64,000 nucleotides of DNA from an uncultured Clostridia bacterium (GCA_934476075.1 CAKSNH010000001.1:124001-188000), one strand, 5' to 3'. Shown: positions 52,619 through 63,100, numbered from the stretch's first letter. The notes: generated by a model from the sequence alone, not told the origin. A program made the numbers and translations.

Positions 52619-53068
52619 ATGGCTATCGGAGAACGAATACGGTTTTTAAGGAATCTGCACAGTGCTACGCAAAAATGGCTTGGCATAAAACTCGGTTTCA
52701 GCGAAAAGACAGCCGAAACCCGTGTAGGTCAATACGAAATAGGCATCAGAACGCCAAAAGATGATATGATAAAGGATATTGCAAAAATATTCGGTGTGTC
52801 ACCGCAAGCAATTAAACTGCCCGACATCGACAACTATGATGCTTTGCTGCACACCCTGTTTGCAATAGAAGATATATATGGGTTGACAATAAATATGCTT
52901 GATGACGAGTTTTGTCTTACGCTCAACAGAGATAATCCGTCTTATTTTCCTATGTACGATATGCTTTGTGCATGGAATAAGGTTGCACGCAAGTATAGGA
53001 ACGATGAAATAACAAAAGAAGAATACGATAATTGGAGATATAATTATCCGAAAAGTAATGTGAAATAA
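52619..53068 (+). CDS. XRE regulator upstream of the HEPN gene
   Basis: 149 residues with ATG behind GGAGATATATT. The HTH (KWLGIKLGFSEKTAETRVGQ) is followed by a conserved domain (LLHTLFAIEDIYGLTINM, then NDEITKEEYDNWRYNYP). It shares its plan with the protein at 28635. It precedes the HEPN gene by 21 bases and is preceded by two palindromes, so it probably represses this operon. Confidence 0.75.
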   Translation: MAIGERIRFLRNLHSATQKWLGIKLGFSEKTAETRVGQYEIGIRTPKDDMIKDIAKIFGVSPQAIKLPDIDNYDALLHTLFAIEDIYGLTINMLDDEFCLTLNRDNPSYFPMYDMLCAWNKVARKYRNDEITKEEYDNWRYNYPKSNVK

Positions 53069-53089
53069 ATAATTGAAAGAGAATTAATT

Positions 53090-54163
53090 ATGAATAATGA
53101 TTTTATTGAATTAAACGAGTGGTTAAAAGAACAAGAAAAAAAAGAGAAATTATTAAAAAAGAAATATCCAGTCGATGTTCCCAACGATATATGTCATTAT
53201 GCATTTATATACGGATTTTCAATTGAGAATAGTTTCAAACCAAAGGTCTGCGAATACCACCATTTTTTTAGTACCAATTTTGAAGATATATATATTTGGA
53301 CTTACGAGAAAAATCAAAATTCTGCCCTCCTGTCCAATACCAATATAGCAGTTAAAGAAACTCCTTTTTGGAAGACCGCATCAAGACTTATACAATTATC
53401 ATTATTTTTTATAGAAGCATTTGTATCTATAGAAGATCCTATTGATTATAAGTGGATGTATTATTTTGATTTTGATAAGTCAACAATAGATAATATTGTG
53501 TTTTATGGTCTATCTGAAATAGAAAGTCATTTTATGAGTAATGGAAAGGTACTAAAATTAACTCAAATTGCAGAATTAGCTCCAATAATAGAATTACTTG
53601 AACGAGATGATGTTGCTTACAATGCAATATCCTTAATTGTATCTGCTTTCTCTTCACATCAAATATGTTTAATCTGCGAATTGAGTAAAGCACCTTGGCA
53701 TGATCATTTATCTGAAGAGCCCAAAATTTGGAATCAAGCAAATATGTTGCAAAGCTTAGAAATAGCCATTGTTCAATCGTGTAGAGCAGTCGAATCAATT
53801 CTTGGCGAACCTCCAAACAAAAAGAAAGAATTAAAGGTCATTCGACATAAACAAAAATGGCTTGATAAAATAGGAATAAACCCTGATGATATCTTTGAGA
53901 AGGCAAATAAAAGCTATTTAGAATTCTATTATGAATTATTCTTCGAGCTTAGAAACCCATCTGCTCATAGTTATGGAAATATCCATTATAACCTAGAAAG
54001 AAAACGAGCTGTGGAAGCACAGTGCTTTGCTGCAATAATTTTAAGAGAGTATATTAATAAAAATTTACTTGATAATGAATCTGCAATCAGTAAATTAAAA
54101 TTTAATAAAGATTTGCTATCTAGAGTTTCTGAAAAAATGTCAACCTGTATAACTGTAGATTAA
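53090..54163 (+). CDS. HEPN-motif protein of unknown function, 357 aa
   Basis: ATG follows GAAAGAGAATTA. The N-terminal 230 residues are not recognised. The C-terminal part (about 235-335) is helical and carries ELRNPSAHSYGN, which fits the Rx4H motif of HEPN ribonucleases, preceded by a helix with CRAVESILGEPP as in Apea/DUF4145-like HEPN domains. HEPN proteins with an HTH partner often act as toxin or defence RNases; here this is inferred. Intact. It is AT-rich like the chromosomal flanks. Confidence 0.6.
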   Translation: MNNDFIELNEWLKEQEKKEKLLKKKYPVDVPNDICHYAFIYGFSIENSFKPKVCEYHHFFSTNFEDIYIWTYEKNQNSALLSNTNIAVKETPFWKTASRLIQLSLFFIEAFVSIEDPIDYKWMYYFDFDKSTIDNIVFYGLSEIESHFMSNGKVLKLTQIAELAPIIELLERDDVAYNAISLIVSAFSSHQICLICELSKAPWHDHLSEEPKIWNQANMLQSLEIAIVQSCRAVESILGEPPNKKKELKVIRHKQKWLDKIGINPDDIFEKANKSYLEFYYELFFELRNPSAHSYGNIHYNLERKRAVEAQCFAAIILREYINKNLLDNESAISKLKFNKDLLSRVSEKMSTCITVD

Positions 54164-54180
54164 TAGTATTAACCAACAAA

Positions 54181-54214
54181 AAGAGCTAACAGAAAATCAA
54201 ATCAGTTAGCTCTT
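54181..54214. terminator. Hairpin with the same loop as at 14377
   Basis: A 10-base perfect stem (AAGAGCTAAC with GTTAGCTCTT) encloses AGAAAATCAAATCA. A T-run follows on the minus strand. It may terminate both converging transcripts. Confidence 0.6.
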
Positions 54215-54278
54215 ACTTTTATAAATATTTTAATGTTGCCAAATCGTTGCCAATCAGCACTTACAAGTGCCGCAAACG

Positions 54279-54324
54279 GCATAGTCAAGCCATTTGTGAA
54301 GCGTGATACCTCATTCCCACTCGG
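54279..54324. repeat. 46-bp repeat, copy B
   Basis: It matches 14414-14459 at 38 of 46 bases with only transitions. Here 64 bases separate it from the hairpin instead of three. Confidence 0.75.
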
Positions 54325-54723
54325 TGCGTTATAGCGTGATTTTAGTTGCGTCACCTGATTTTAAGCCGTTTTCTTCGCCGATTCCGCTTAAAATCTTTTA
54401 ATTATTTTGTGTTCTGAGCTGTCTGTTATCAATTTGTTAGCACCTATATGTTAACATAATATTTGCAAGATTGCAAGGGGTTTTTACAAATAAATTTAAC
54501 TAATGCAAAAATGTGCGCATCCTAAGACTTGATTAGAATGATATTTACAATTATTTCCTTTGCCAATATAACACTCGCACCGTTATAATTTCGTATTATG
54601 CTGTTGTTTTCGTTTTTGTAACATTTGTTTTTTATAATACTTTATAGGTATTGGGATACCGTTTATCAGAATATCCATGTGGTAATTTAAACTTCATTGT
54701 GTTTTTATCATAGACAATTTCTA

Positions 54724-55845
54724 TTAGCGGTTTATTATATCGTGCAAAGCCTCCGAAATTTTAACGACATCACTTTCGGTATTATTCTTTCCCAGTGAAA
54801 TACGGATTGTGCCGTGAGCATATTCTTTGGGTATTTTAATCTCTTTGATAACATGCGAAATCTGCGTATTCACACTGTCACATGCAGAACCAGTAGATAT
54901 GTAAATGCCTTTCAAGTCCAGCCTATGGAGGATTGTTTCACCATCAACTCCTTTAAATGAAAGACTTATATTTCCAGGAATATGTTCTTTATATCCATTT
55001 CTTATGTAATCAATCCCTCGTAATTTATTCAGCAAAAGCTCCTCAAGATAAAGTAATTTTTCTTTATTAAAATCAATGTCTTCACAATTTTTCTTTAACG
55101 CTATCGCCATGCCAACAACAGCAGCAACATTTTCGGTTCCAGCACGCATACCAAATTCTTGTAATCCACCATTACAGTATGGAGAAATATCAGTTCCATT
55201 TTTTATGTATAAAAAGCCTGTCCCTTTGGGACCATTAAATTTATGGGCAGAGGCAGACAACATATCTATTCCAAGCTCTTGAACATCTATTTTAATGTGT
55301 CCTACTGCTTGGACTGCATCAGTATGAAACACTGCTCCATACTGATGAGAAATTAAAGCAAGTTCCTTTATTGGCTCTATTGTTCCAATTTCATTGTTTG
55401 CAAGCATTACTGATACAAGTCTTGTTCTACAAGTTATTATTTTTTTTAGCCTTTCCGGAGCAATTATACCATATTTGTTTGGGGACAAATATGTAACCGG
55501 GTATCCCAAACATTCAACTGCTTTACAAGCATTAAGTATAGCGTGATGTTCAATTGTTGAAGTGACAGTTCCCCTCTTTGAAAGATCGAAAAAAGCTGTA
55601 CCTTTGATCGCCCAGTTGTCGCTTTCAGTACCTCCTGAAGTAAAATATATTTCTTCTGGCTGGGCGTTTATACAATTAGCAATAATTTCTCTGGAATCCT
55701 TCAGAGCCTTTTTGCTCATTCTCGAAAAAGAATATAACTGTGAAGGATTTCCGTACTCATTTATTAAGTACTTTTTCATTGCCTCAAAAGCATCATTATC
55801 AAGTTTAGTAGTAGCAGCATTATCTGCATAAACAAAATTTTTCAT
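54724..55845 (-). CDS. Cysteine desulfurase (IscS/DndA type) linked to BREX
   Basis: 373 residues from ATG 55845 behind GAGGGAGAT. This PLP enzyme takes sulfur from cysteine. Visible features: YADNAATT near the start, TSGGTESDNWAI, HTDAVQAVGH, the PLP Lys in SASAHKFNGPKG, and the catalytic Cys in STGSACDS. It is the last gene of the BREX operon. DndA-type desulfurases supply sulfur for DNA phosphorothioation, and type 4 BREX is defined by a PAPS-reductase-like protein, so this enzyme may feed a sulfur DNA mark. It could instead be a housekeeping IscS, but the tight linkage argues against that. Confidence 0.88.
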   Translation of the reverse strand: MKNFVYADNAATTKLDNDAFEAMKKYLINEYGNPSQLYSFSRMSKKALKDSREIIANCINAQPEEIYFTSGGTESDNWAIKGTAFFDLSKRGTVTSTIEHHAILNACKAVECLGYPVTYLSPNKYGIIAPERLKKIITCRTRLVSVMLANNEIGTIEPIKELALISHQYGAVFHTDAVQAVGHIKIDVQELGIDMLSASAHKFNGPKGTGFLYIKNGTDISPYCNGGLQEFGMRAGTENVAAVVGMAIALKKNCEDIDFNKEKLLYLEELLLNKLRGIDYIRNGYKEHIPGNISLSFKGVDGETILHRLDLKGIYISTGSACDSVNTQISHVIKEIKIPKEYAHGTIRISLGKNNTESDVVKISEALHDIINR

Positions 55846-55852
55846 ATCTCCC

Positions 55853-56050
55853 TCACTCAAAAAGGGTACACCCCTCATCCTTAAATTCTTCAATTTTCTC
55901 CAAAAGATCTTCTACGGTGCACTCCAAATATTCTGCCAGGCAATCCATACAATAAAAATTAGTTATGTTCATTCCAAGCAATTTCTTGTTTATAGCAATC
56001 GTATCTTTTTCTAATTCTTTTTTACCACAAATAACGCACTCAACATTCAT
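55853..56050 (-). CDS. Small zinc-finger protein between brxL and cysteine desulfurase
   Basis: 65 residues with two CxxC pairs (CVIC and CMDC), probably one zinc site, and an acidic C-terminus. The start overlaps the end of brxL by 11 bases, and the desulfurase starts 7 bases after its stop, so all three are co-translated. It may be a sulfur-carrier or adaptor for the desulfurase; no family name is known to me. Confidence 0.65.
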   Translation of the reverse strand: MNVECVICGKKELEKDTIAINKKLLGMNITNFYCMDCLAEYLECTVEDLLEKIEEFKDEGCTLFE

Positions 56051-57485
56051 TGCTAATATTCCTCACTGTAAAATTAGGTACACTTTTGCCTTTAAATTCA
56101 GGATCAAGAATTCCAAGTTGAATTTTAATAATCCCTCTCATTTTGGTTGCTGGTCGCAAACAATAGCGATTAAAGTCTTTTATGTTTATATCCTGTTCTG
56201 TACGCACATTAGGAAACAGTAATTTTAAATACGCAGTACATATTCTCTTAACCGCTTCTGTGTCTCTTGTGTCAGAATGTTCTGGTACTTCTACTAACCT
56301 ATCTACGACTGCACGATAGCTTGCATCTTCACGAAGTAAATGCATAATGGTGCAAAAATACTCTGAATTTAATGCCCACCCGGAAATCTTTAAATCATCG
56401 TGCATTCTTGGTATATCCCATCCCTTAATAAAGCCGTGAAATCGATCTAACAATGCACTCTCGTGAAAGGTAGTCGGCAGTTCTGAAAACATACTCTTAT
56501 ACTCATCCATATTGTCTTGACTAATATTCCCTAATAGGATAATTCCAGAATCGGCAACCCCTTCATAAGTGCCTACTGTAAAAACACCTGATTCCATATA
56601 TCCTTTTAATGCGGCTCTCATTTCATCAATGTCTGTAAATGAAATCGTTTGCACTTCATCTAATGCGACATAATCATTATTACAGACGAGTCCTTGCGTT
56701 CTTTTGCTTATATCATAAAACATCTTCGCCCTAGACATAACTCCACCCGATGAGAGCCACCCGAACTTGCTAACTCTTCCAAACAAATATGATTTGCCAG
56801 TTCCTTTTGGAGCAAGCTCAATTAAGTTAAGTCTTTTTTCTACAAACGGTAATAAGCGAGTTAACATTGCTAATTTTTGATGTTCCTCTTCATATCCGGC
56901 TGCATTATAATCAATAGCACCAAGAATGACATCAATCCACTCCGATGTTGTAAACTCGTTTCTCACATCTTTATAGTAATCAAGGTCAATTGTATATGGG
57001 CAAAAATCAGTAAATGATGTCAACTTGATTTTGCCTGGGATCTTCAATTCTTCATCCGGCAACCTATACCCCAGTTCAATAACACCCCAAGTTTCCTTGC
57101 CTTTAACAAGTTCATCCTTACATTTTTCCCAAATGTGAGGTTCTATGATAGTTTCCTTGTTTGTTAAGCCAAAATCAGGTAAAGAAAAAGTAATCTCTTG
57201 ATTCCTTATATTAATATCAACCGAAATCTTAGTCAAGATTTTTACACGCTCATTTTCAACAATAATACGATTTTTGATACTTATCCACTCATCTTTTCTT
57301 GGCAGATATGTATGAATAAAATCGGTTAATTCCTCAATATCAAAATTACCTTCATCATCTCCGAATTTTTTCAATAACCAGTCTCGAAGGAACGATGGTA
57401 AACTTAATGCCGAAAAGAAATTGCTTTTTTTTAGGTCTTTGTAAACGACCATCTCATCAAAGCACTCCCTAAGTTTTTCCTGCAT
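56040..57485 (-). CDS. brxL: BrxL-like AAA+ protein without Lon protease domain
   Basis: 481 residues with ATG behind GGAGGTCTTAAA. After an N-terminal region (1-210) comes an AAA+ domain: Walker A ELAPKGTGKSYLF, Walker B DYVALDEVQTI, sensor LLGNIS and the conserved LLDRFHGFIKGWDIPR. These are the BrxL motifs. Type 1 BrxL proteins are near 680 residues with a C-terminal Lon-like peptidase; this protein ends about 200 residues earlier and has no Ser-Lys protease site. BrxL works as a DNA-bound motor needed for phage exclusion. Probably an intact short form. Confidence 0.85.
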   Translation of the reverse strand: MQEKLRECFDEMVVYKDLKKSNFFSALSLPSFLRDWLLKKFGDDEGNFDIEELTDFIHTYLPRKDEWISIKNRIIVENERVKILTKISVDINIRNQEITFSLPDFGLTNKETIIEPHIWEKCKDELVKGKETWGVIELGYRLPDEELKIPGKIKLTSFTDFCPYTIDLDYYKDVRNEFTTSEWIDVILGAIDYNAAGYEEEHQKLAMLTRLLPFVEKRLNLIELAPKGTGKSYLFGRVSKFGWLSSGGVMSRAKMFYDISKRTQGLVCNNDYVALDEVQTISFTDIDEMRAALKGYMESGVFTVGTYEGVADSGIILLGNISQDNMDEYKSMFSELPTTFHESALLDRFHGFIKGWDIPRMHDDLKISGWALNSEYFCTIMHLLREDASYRAVVDRLVEVPEHSDTRDTEAVKRICTAYLKLLFPNVRTEQDINIKDFNRYCLRPATKMRGIIKIQLGILDPEFKGKSVPNFTVRNISNEC

Positions 57486-57497
57486 TTTAAGACCTCC

Positions 57498-59768
57498 TTA
57501 TAGCAAATCTTTTTCCTGTGAACTTTCTTTCTTGATTTCAAATGTCAATCCGGAAACGATTAAATTGTTGGATGTATATACATCCGCAGTATAACATTTT
57601 GCTTTTTTGAGTTGTGGCATATTTATTTGATAAATATTGTTGTCCAACTCCTGTGCTTCATAGAAAGTTCCTTCTACGCAAACAGAAAGATCTTTCAATT
57701 TTGTTTTGGAGAACAATCTAATCGCAGCTTTCTTCCTGAAACTTACTGTAATTATTTTATCCAGCACCGACACTTCTATGTCATCATTTGATTTTGTGAT
57801 TTCAATAATTGGAACCACAACTTCTTCTAGAGTAGCACCACCGTGTACCTCTACATTGGCTTTTCTGCCTCCTCTAAATCGGTCATAATTTGCAAGAACC
57901 CAAAAGCCATCTTCTTCTGTTGCAAACGGGGTTCGAACATCAGCATCTGCCTTAGGGCAACATCTTCCGGAGTGTTCGCCCTTAGATTCCATTTCCCACA
58001 TATTTTCAGTATTGTGAATAACTGCAAGTCTGCTCGCACCGTGGTCAGATACCATAATAGCCTTTTTATATACACCTTGTGTCAGTTTCAATTTAATTTT
58101 TTCAAGAATGTCATCAATAATCTCCAGCTCTTTTATTAAATATACAGGCTGTTTTCTTTGTCTATAATCGTAATCATCTGTACCATGGTGTTTAATCTCA
58201 TCCAAGCGTTTTTCAGAATTTACGATAATACCATCGTTTTCAAATTCTGCAACAAATTCTTTGTTTTTGCTTGTAATTGACGGAAGATTTGCTGTGCATG
58301 TTATTATATTGGCCATTAGTTTTTGCTCTTTGCACTTTGCAAGAATGTAGGAAAGATACTCTACCCCCATTGCATCCACAAAATAAAGTTGAGAATTTTC
58401 TTTGTCAATTTTGTCGATTTTAGCAGTGCGTGGTTCTAATAACAAATTATATTCTCGTAATGTCGCTTGTTCATTTACAAGATTTTCTATCTCCGGCAAC
58501 ACTCTATTTATAACTTTGCTGTGTGTATATAAAGAGAAATACTTATCAAGTAATGGCTTATTGTATCTGTAATCTTTTATATACAAATACAAGTCCTTAT
58601 AAACCGATTTCAAAATCCTTTCCAACATATTCTTATCTTCGCTCTGATAATATTTTTCTAGCAAAGTAATTATCAATTCTTTTTCCTGGCGTGTATTATC
58701 AGTTAAATAATAAATTGCATCTTTCCCTTTTTGAACGACAATTTTACAAAAATCGATAACTTCGTCAATTGGATTTCCTAATGTAAGAAGCAGTTGTTTT
58801 CTTTCCTGATATACATTCTTGAAATCCTTATCGGTATAATCATAAGATAAAATATCTCTGTAAATCTCTCTTATCCATATTGATTGATTGGCCGCTTTCC
58901 TTACAGCGGAATCTAAATATTGATTGTTTTTGGAGCCAAAAAGTTTTAGTCCTATAAAATACAACCATTTTTTATTATCAGGATACGCCGAATAATTAGG
59001 TAGTGCAATTTCAAGACTTTGATAGTTTCCAAATTCATTGTTACAAATTTCAGCAAACATTTTGCCATTGTTTAGCAAATCAAGCAAATATTCCCACTGA
59101 CTATCCGTCCCAATGCTTTCATCAAGAGATGTTAATATGTCGTCTTTTTCTTCAATGATTTCAAAGGCTTTGCTCATATCAACGATACTATACACAGATT
59201 TTGCGAACATCTTCTTGTTTTTTGAAGTAACTACACATATATCGGAATATTTATTCTTTTCAATTTTATCTGCAACCTTATCAATACCATCAATAACACA
59301 TTCGCACGAAGGAATCGGTAATTCCTTCGACACAAATGTTAGTTTCGGAAATTGCACAGTATCTCCATCATACAAAAAAATCCTTCTAGGTAGCCTTGGG
59401 TCAGAAAAGTTCAAAAGTTTCCGACATTGATATGTCATAACAACAACATGTCCAGAAATAGACATATTTATTATGTTACCCAAATAATATCTCAATTCTT
59501 CTTCGCCATAAAATCTCAAAAGCGAAGTTAGGCCAATAAGAAAGCAATTTTTTGTTTCTGATGAAATGTCTGCCAATAACGCTTCCATTCTTGGTAATTC
59601 GTCTTTGTTGCAAAAACCAGAAGCATCTAATATCAGATTTCCATCAACATCAAAATGCGTTAGAACCTTTTTTAAATCGTCGCCGTTTTGTACATCAACA
59701 AGTAATGGCTGGGCATCATTTGACGCCAAATATTTATCGATTTTCTTTATACAAGCATCAAGTTTCAT
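57498..59768 (-). CDS. pglZ: PglZ-type phosphatase-like BREX protein (type 4)
   Basis: 756 residues with ATG behind AAGGAGGCACGGG. The central part contains the alkaline-phosphatase-like core: LYFVDAMGVEYLSYIL (metal-binding and nucleophile region, about 480) and IMVSDHGASRLAV (about 590), then VEVHGGATLEEVVVPIIE. PglZ is present in all BREX types and is thought to act as a nuclease or phosphatase on the BREX complex. The length and order (after brxC, before brxL) match type 4. Intact. Confidence 0.88.
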   Translation of the reverse strand: MKLDACIKKIDKYLASNDAQPLLVDVQNGDDLKKVLTHFDVDGNLILDASGFCNKDELPRMEALLADISSETKNCFLIGLTSLLRFYGEEELRYYLGNIINMSISGHVVVMTYQCRKLLNFSDPRLPRRIFLYDGDTVQFPKLTFVSKELPIPSCECVIDGIDKVADKIEKNKYSDICVVTSKNKKMFAKSVYSIVDMSKAFEIIEEKDDILTSLDESIGTDSQWEYLLDLLNNGKMFAEICNNEFGNYQSLEIALPNYSAYPDNKKWLYFIGLKLFGSKNNQYLDSAVRKAANQSIWIREIYRDILSYDYTDKDFKNVYQERKQLLLTLGNPIDEVIDFCKIVVQKGKDAIYYLTDNTRQEKELIITLLEKYYQSEDKNMLERILKSVYKDLYLYIKDYRYNKPLLDKYFSLYTHSKVINRVLPEIENLVNEQATLREYNLLLEPRTAKIDKIDKENSQLYFVDAMGVEYLSYILAKCKEQKLMANIITCTANLPSITSKNKEFVAEFENDGIIVNSEKRLDEIKHHGTDDYDYRQRKQPVYLIKELEIIDDILEKIKLKLTQGVYKKAIMVSDHGASRLAVIHNTENMWEMESKGEHSGRCCPKADADVRTPFATEEDGFWVLANYDRFRGGRKANVEVHGGATLEEVVVPIIEITKSNDDIEVSVLDKIITVSFRKKAAIRLFSKTKLKDLSVCVEGTFYEAQELDNNIYQINMPQLKKAKCYTADVYTSNNLIVSGLTFEIKKESSQEKDLL

Positions 59769-59779
59769 CCCGTGCCTCC

Positions 59780-60175
59780 TTAATTATCTTTGATAATTTC
59801 CATACCTACTATCATATTATCTTTGATAAGGTCTTTTAAGTAGCGTTTTACATCTTCAAGCCCCATTCTGTCGATTTTTTCCAATGCTTTATCACAGCCG
59901 CTTTGATTGTATTTTGCTTCTGCCATCTGTTCTAATTTTTTGCTAACTTCCGGCAAGCCAAACCAATCATACGGTTCGGCAGTAATTCTGCTATCCAAAT
60001 ATTGCTTGACTTCATCAATATTTGTAAGCATTACATCATATCCTTTAATAACAGAATCCACAAATGCTTGATTACGAGCTTTTTCATCTTCTAATTTGGA
60101 GAAAAAGGTCGCATTCGCAAAATATGAAATAGCCTTATCAATAGATGCTTCATCAGGATGGTGTTGATTTACTGC
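59780..60175 (-). pseudogene. brxC: C-terminal 130 codons of brxC beyond an in-frame TGA
   Basis: After the TGA at 60176-60178 the same frame stays open with NQHHPDEASIDKAISYFANA, then DVMLTNIDEVKQYLDSR and LEDVKRYLKDLIKD to a stop 11 bases before pglZ. It is helical and looks like the natural end of the ATPase. There is no ATG with a ribosome site; the first GTG is at 60061. The simplest reading is one nonsense mutation in brxC. Confidence 0.75.
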
Positions 60176-63100
60176 TCAAAACGCTGCCCTTGCAGTCTGA
60201 ATATCTTTATCTTCCACCATACAGAGAATTGGCATTTTATATTTCATTGACCATTCACGTGGGGTTTCTGTATTTGTCCTTTCTCTCCACATTCTCTTTA
60301 ACTTTGCAGATTTACTATTACGCTTATACTCATCAACTTTTCTGTCAACAATGTTAAAGTATTCAGCTTTTTCTTTTGTTAAAGAACCTGCCGGAATGCT
60401 ATTATAAATTTCTCTAATCTCGTCATCGGTAAAACCATCAAGATAGAACTCACATACTTTCTTGAATACATCGATCTGATTTCCATAAAAATCTTTGAAT
60501 GCATCCGAATTTGCAACGAGCAAATCATAAAATTTCTGCTTTTGCGAATCCAGAATAACTCCTGATTTCTTAATATTATAGAGAGCTTCCAAGAATACGC
60601 CAAAGTCATCCAAATAATTTTTTGCTGCCGGATATGAAATTCTAATGTACTGACATTTATCGCACCATTCTCTAACAGCGTTTTCAAAACTTACGCATTT
60701 AGAAATAACCTTATTACTTTCACGAATAATTTTGTATTCCAGAATTACCTCTTTTATTTTTTGTTGTGCAGTTTCAATATTCCATACCCAATTTGCTGCA
60801 TCTGCATCAAATTTCTTACGAAGAACATTTATGTATTGTCCACCATCATTGATTTCAGTAGATAATGACACAAGTTCTCCATTTTCAAATTTCTTGATGT
60901 ATTCTTTCATACCTTCTGTGCATTTTTCCTTATTGAGCATAGATTTCAAATCAGTAGCTGCATCTTTATTCTCAATACATAATTTTCCTATTGTGTATGC
61001 AATGTCATTATCTGTTTTCTGGTGTGTCGCCATATTATTGCTATTTGCAATTCCACAGTAACAATCAATAATCTGAGCCAACACAGTAGTATCAGTTTTA
61101 GTTGTTTCGTGGGAAAAAATTGATTTAAGTGTCCAAATTGGAAATGTGTATTCCTTCATTTTGCCACGAATACGTTCTCTTGTCTGCTCCACCGAAGTAC
61201 ACTGGTTCTTAGCTATTCCAAATGCTTCTGATGTCGCCTCGTTGAAAGCCTTTTCATCTTCAGTCATAGCAACAATATATTTGTCTTTATATCTCGGATT
61301 AGGAGTTATTTGAAGTTTAATAACCTCATCAACCATTTCCTGTAATTTATTTATGTTCAAAGCGTCGTTAGTAAGACCGTCAGACCAACTATAAGATCCA
61401 TCGACATACTCTTTTAACACAAAACCAAGCACAAAAGCTGTTAAATTACAAGGCATAAAACCAAATGGCTTTTCTCTAAGTTCGTCATATATGGCTGCAA
61501 TCGAAATGCGTCCACTATCGTTAAAAGCTGTTTGAATCAATTTCTCAACGCTTATCTTAATTTTGGAAATTAAAGAGGTTGAATTATTTTCCCAATATTT
61601 ACCTTCATAATGCCACGCATCGCCAATCGCTTTTTCAAGTTTCGTTGCTTGGTTGGAAGATTTATAAGCTCCCTGAACTTCTTGCTTTGCACCACAAGCA
61701 ACACCCTGTTTCAACGAACTTGGTGTGTACATTGTATCAGTAACCGTATATTCACCCTCTAAACAGTTTTTATATTCCTTTTTGTCAATATAAAAAAGTT
61801 CAGAATAAAGCATATCAAGTGTAGCCGCTCTTCTGCCATCTTTACAATCAGATGTATAAACAATAAACTCTCCACCTGATACTTTATTTTTCCATTTTTT
61901 AAGCGCATCTTTTGCATTTGCTTCAAATTGACGAGCCTGATTATTGTCTTTTCCTTGATAATATATAGACTGAGCCATATTATCACAATACTGTTCATAT
62001 CCGTCTTTCCCAAGAGGAGTAGTGGTAGCATCAATAAATATCATATTGTAGGAGCCATCTTGCAATGCATCTCTTATTTTTTTACCAATAACCACACTTT
62101 CACTATCGTCTTTTGCAAAGCATACAACTGCTACTATTTTATTAGTAAAATTACTTTCCTGATTTCGCAACAACTTAATAGTCGAATCAAAATCAGATGA
62201 AGACACATACCTCATTTCATAGCGAAGTTTTAATGCACCGCCAAGACTTACAGCCTCAGACAGCTGTCCTTCATTAATAAGAGAAGATGTTGTTTTTCTC
62301 TTTACTTCTTCTTTGAACTTATCAATGGCAGCCATATCACCCACATTAATTAATGCAGAATATTGAAACATACCACCACCAAGCGGTTTTTTGTAAAGAA
62401 CTTCATCTCTAACAAGTTTTTCCGTACAACGTCCGGCGGCTCCGCCATCCATATCAGAACCTTCAAAGGCGTTGTTAATATTCTTTTCATTAGGAATAAA
62501 AAGTTCAACAGAATCGCCAACCTTTTGAGAGATAGCCTGTAATAAAAGGACAGTCTTTAATACACGCTCTTCATTCCTATCTAACTGTTTTGTTGACGCA
62601 CGAGAATAACAATCCAAAATAGAACGAATATCTTGTGAAAGATATTCCTTGCCTTTGTCATAGAAAAATTCCCATAACATATCTATTGTCAACAACGGAT
62701 TATCATCATCCGGCCCATAGTTATTAATAAACCATTGAAAGCCTTTGATTTCATCACCTCTGTCATTTTTTATGAAATCAAACATACTTCTTTGATTTGA
62801 ATCAAAAGCAGAGGATATATGTTTTAGCAGCAATGCAGTATAAGGATGAATGGGCAATATGTTTTTTAATTCGGTATCCGAAATGTTTGCACTGCTCTTA
62901 ACAATTTTTCTGGAATCATGTGTTCTGTCATAAAGATCATCAACAGTCATTTCCCAATCTTCAAGAACCGCCTCATCGCTATTCTTTTCCATAGCAGCAC
63001 CCATAAGCTGAAACGCCATATTTTCAGGAAGTTCAATGATACAGGTAGGCTTAATAAAGCGGTCTAAAATTTTTGACTTGTCCTTATCTGCATCATCAAA

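Larger units (their letters stand above)
54164..54723. other. 560-bp intergenic region between HEPN gene and cysteine desulfurase
   Basis: Two converging genes end here. It contains a terminator-like hairpin (54181-54214), the second 46-bp repeat (54279-54324), the paired TTGCCAAATCGTTGCCAAT motif (54236-54254) and aactaatgcaaaaa (54498-54511). No gene is recognised. Confidence 0.55.

Noticed and set aside
50955..60178. Possible recoding of TGA as an amino acid (TGA inside the recombinase and brxC).
   Set aside because: TGA ends many intact genes here, including hsdR, hsdS and the HNH gene's neighbour dinD, and the other lesions are TAG, TAA and frameshifts.
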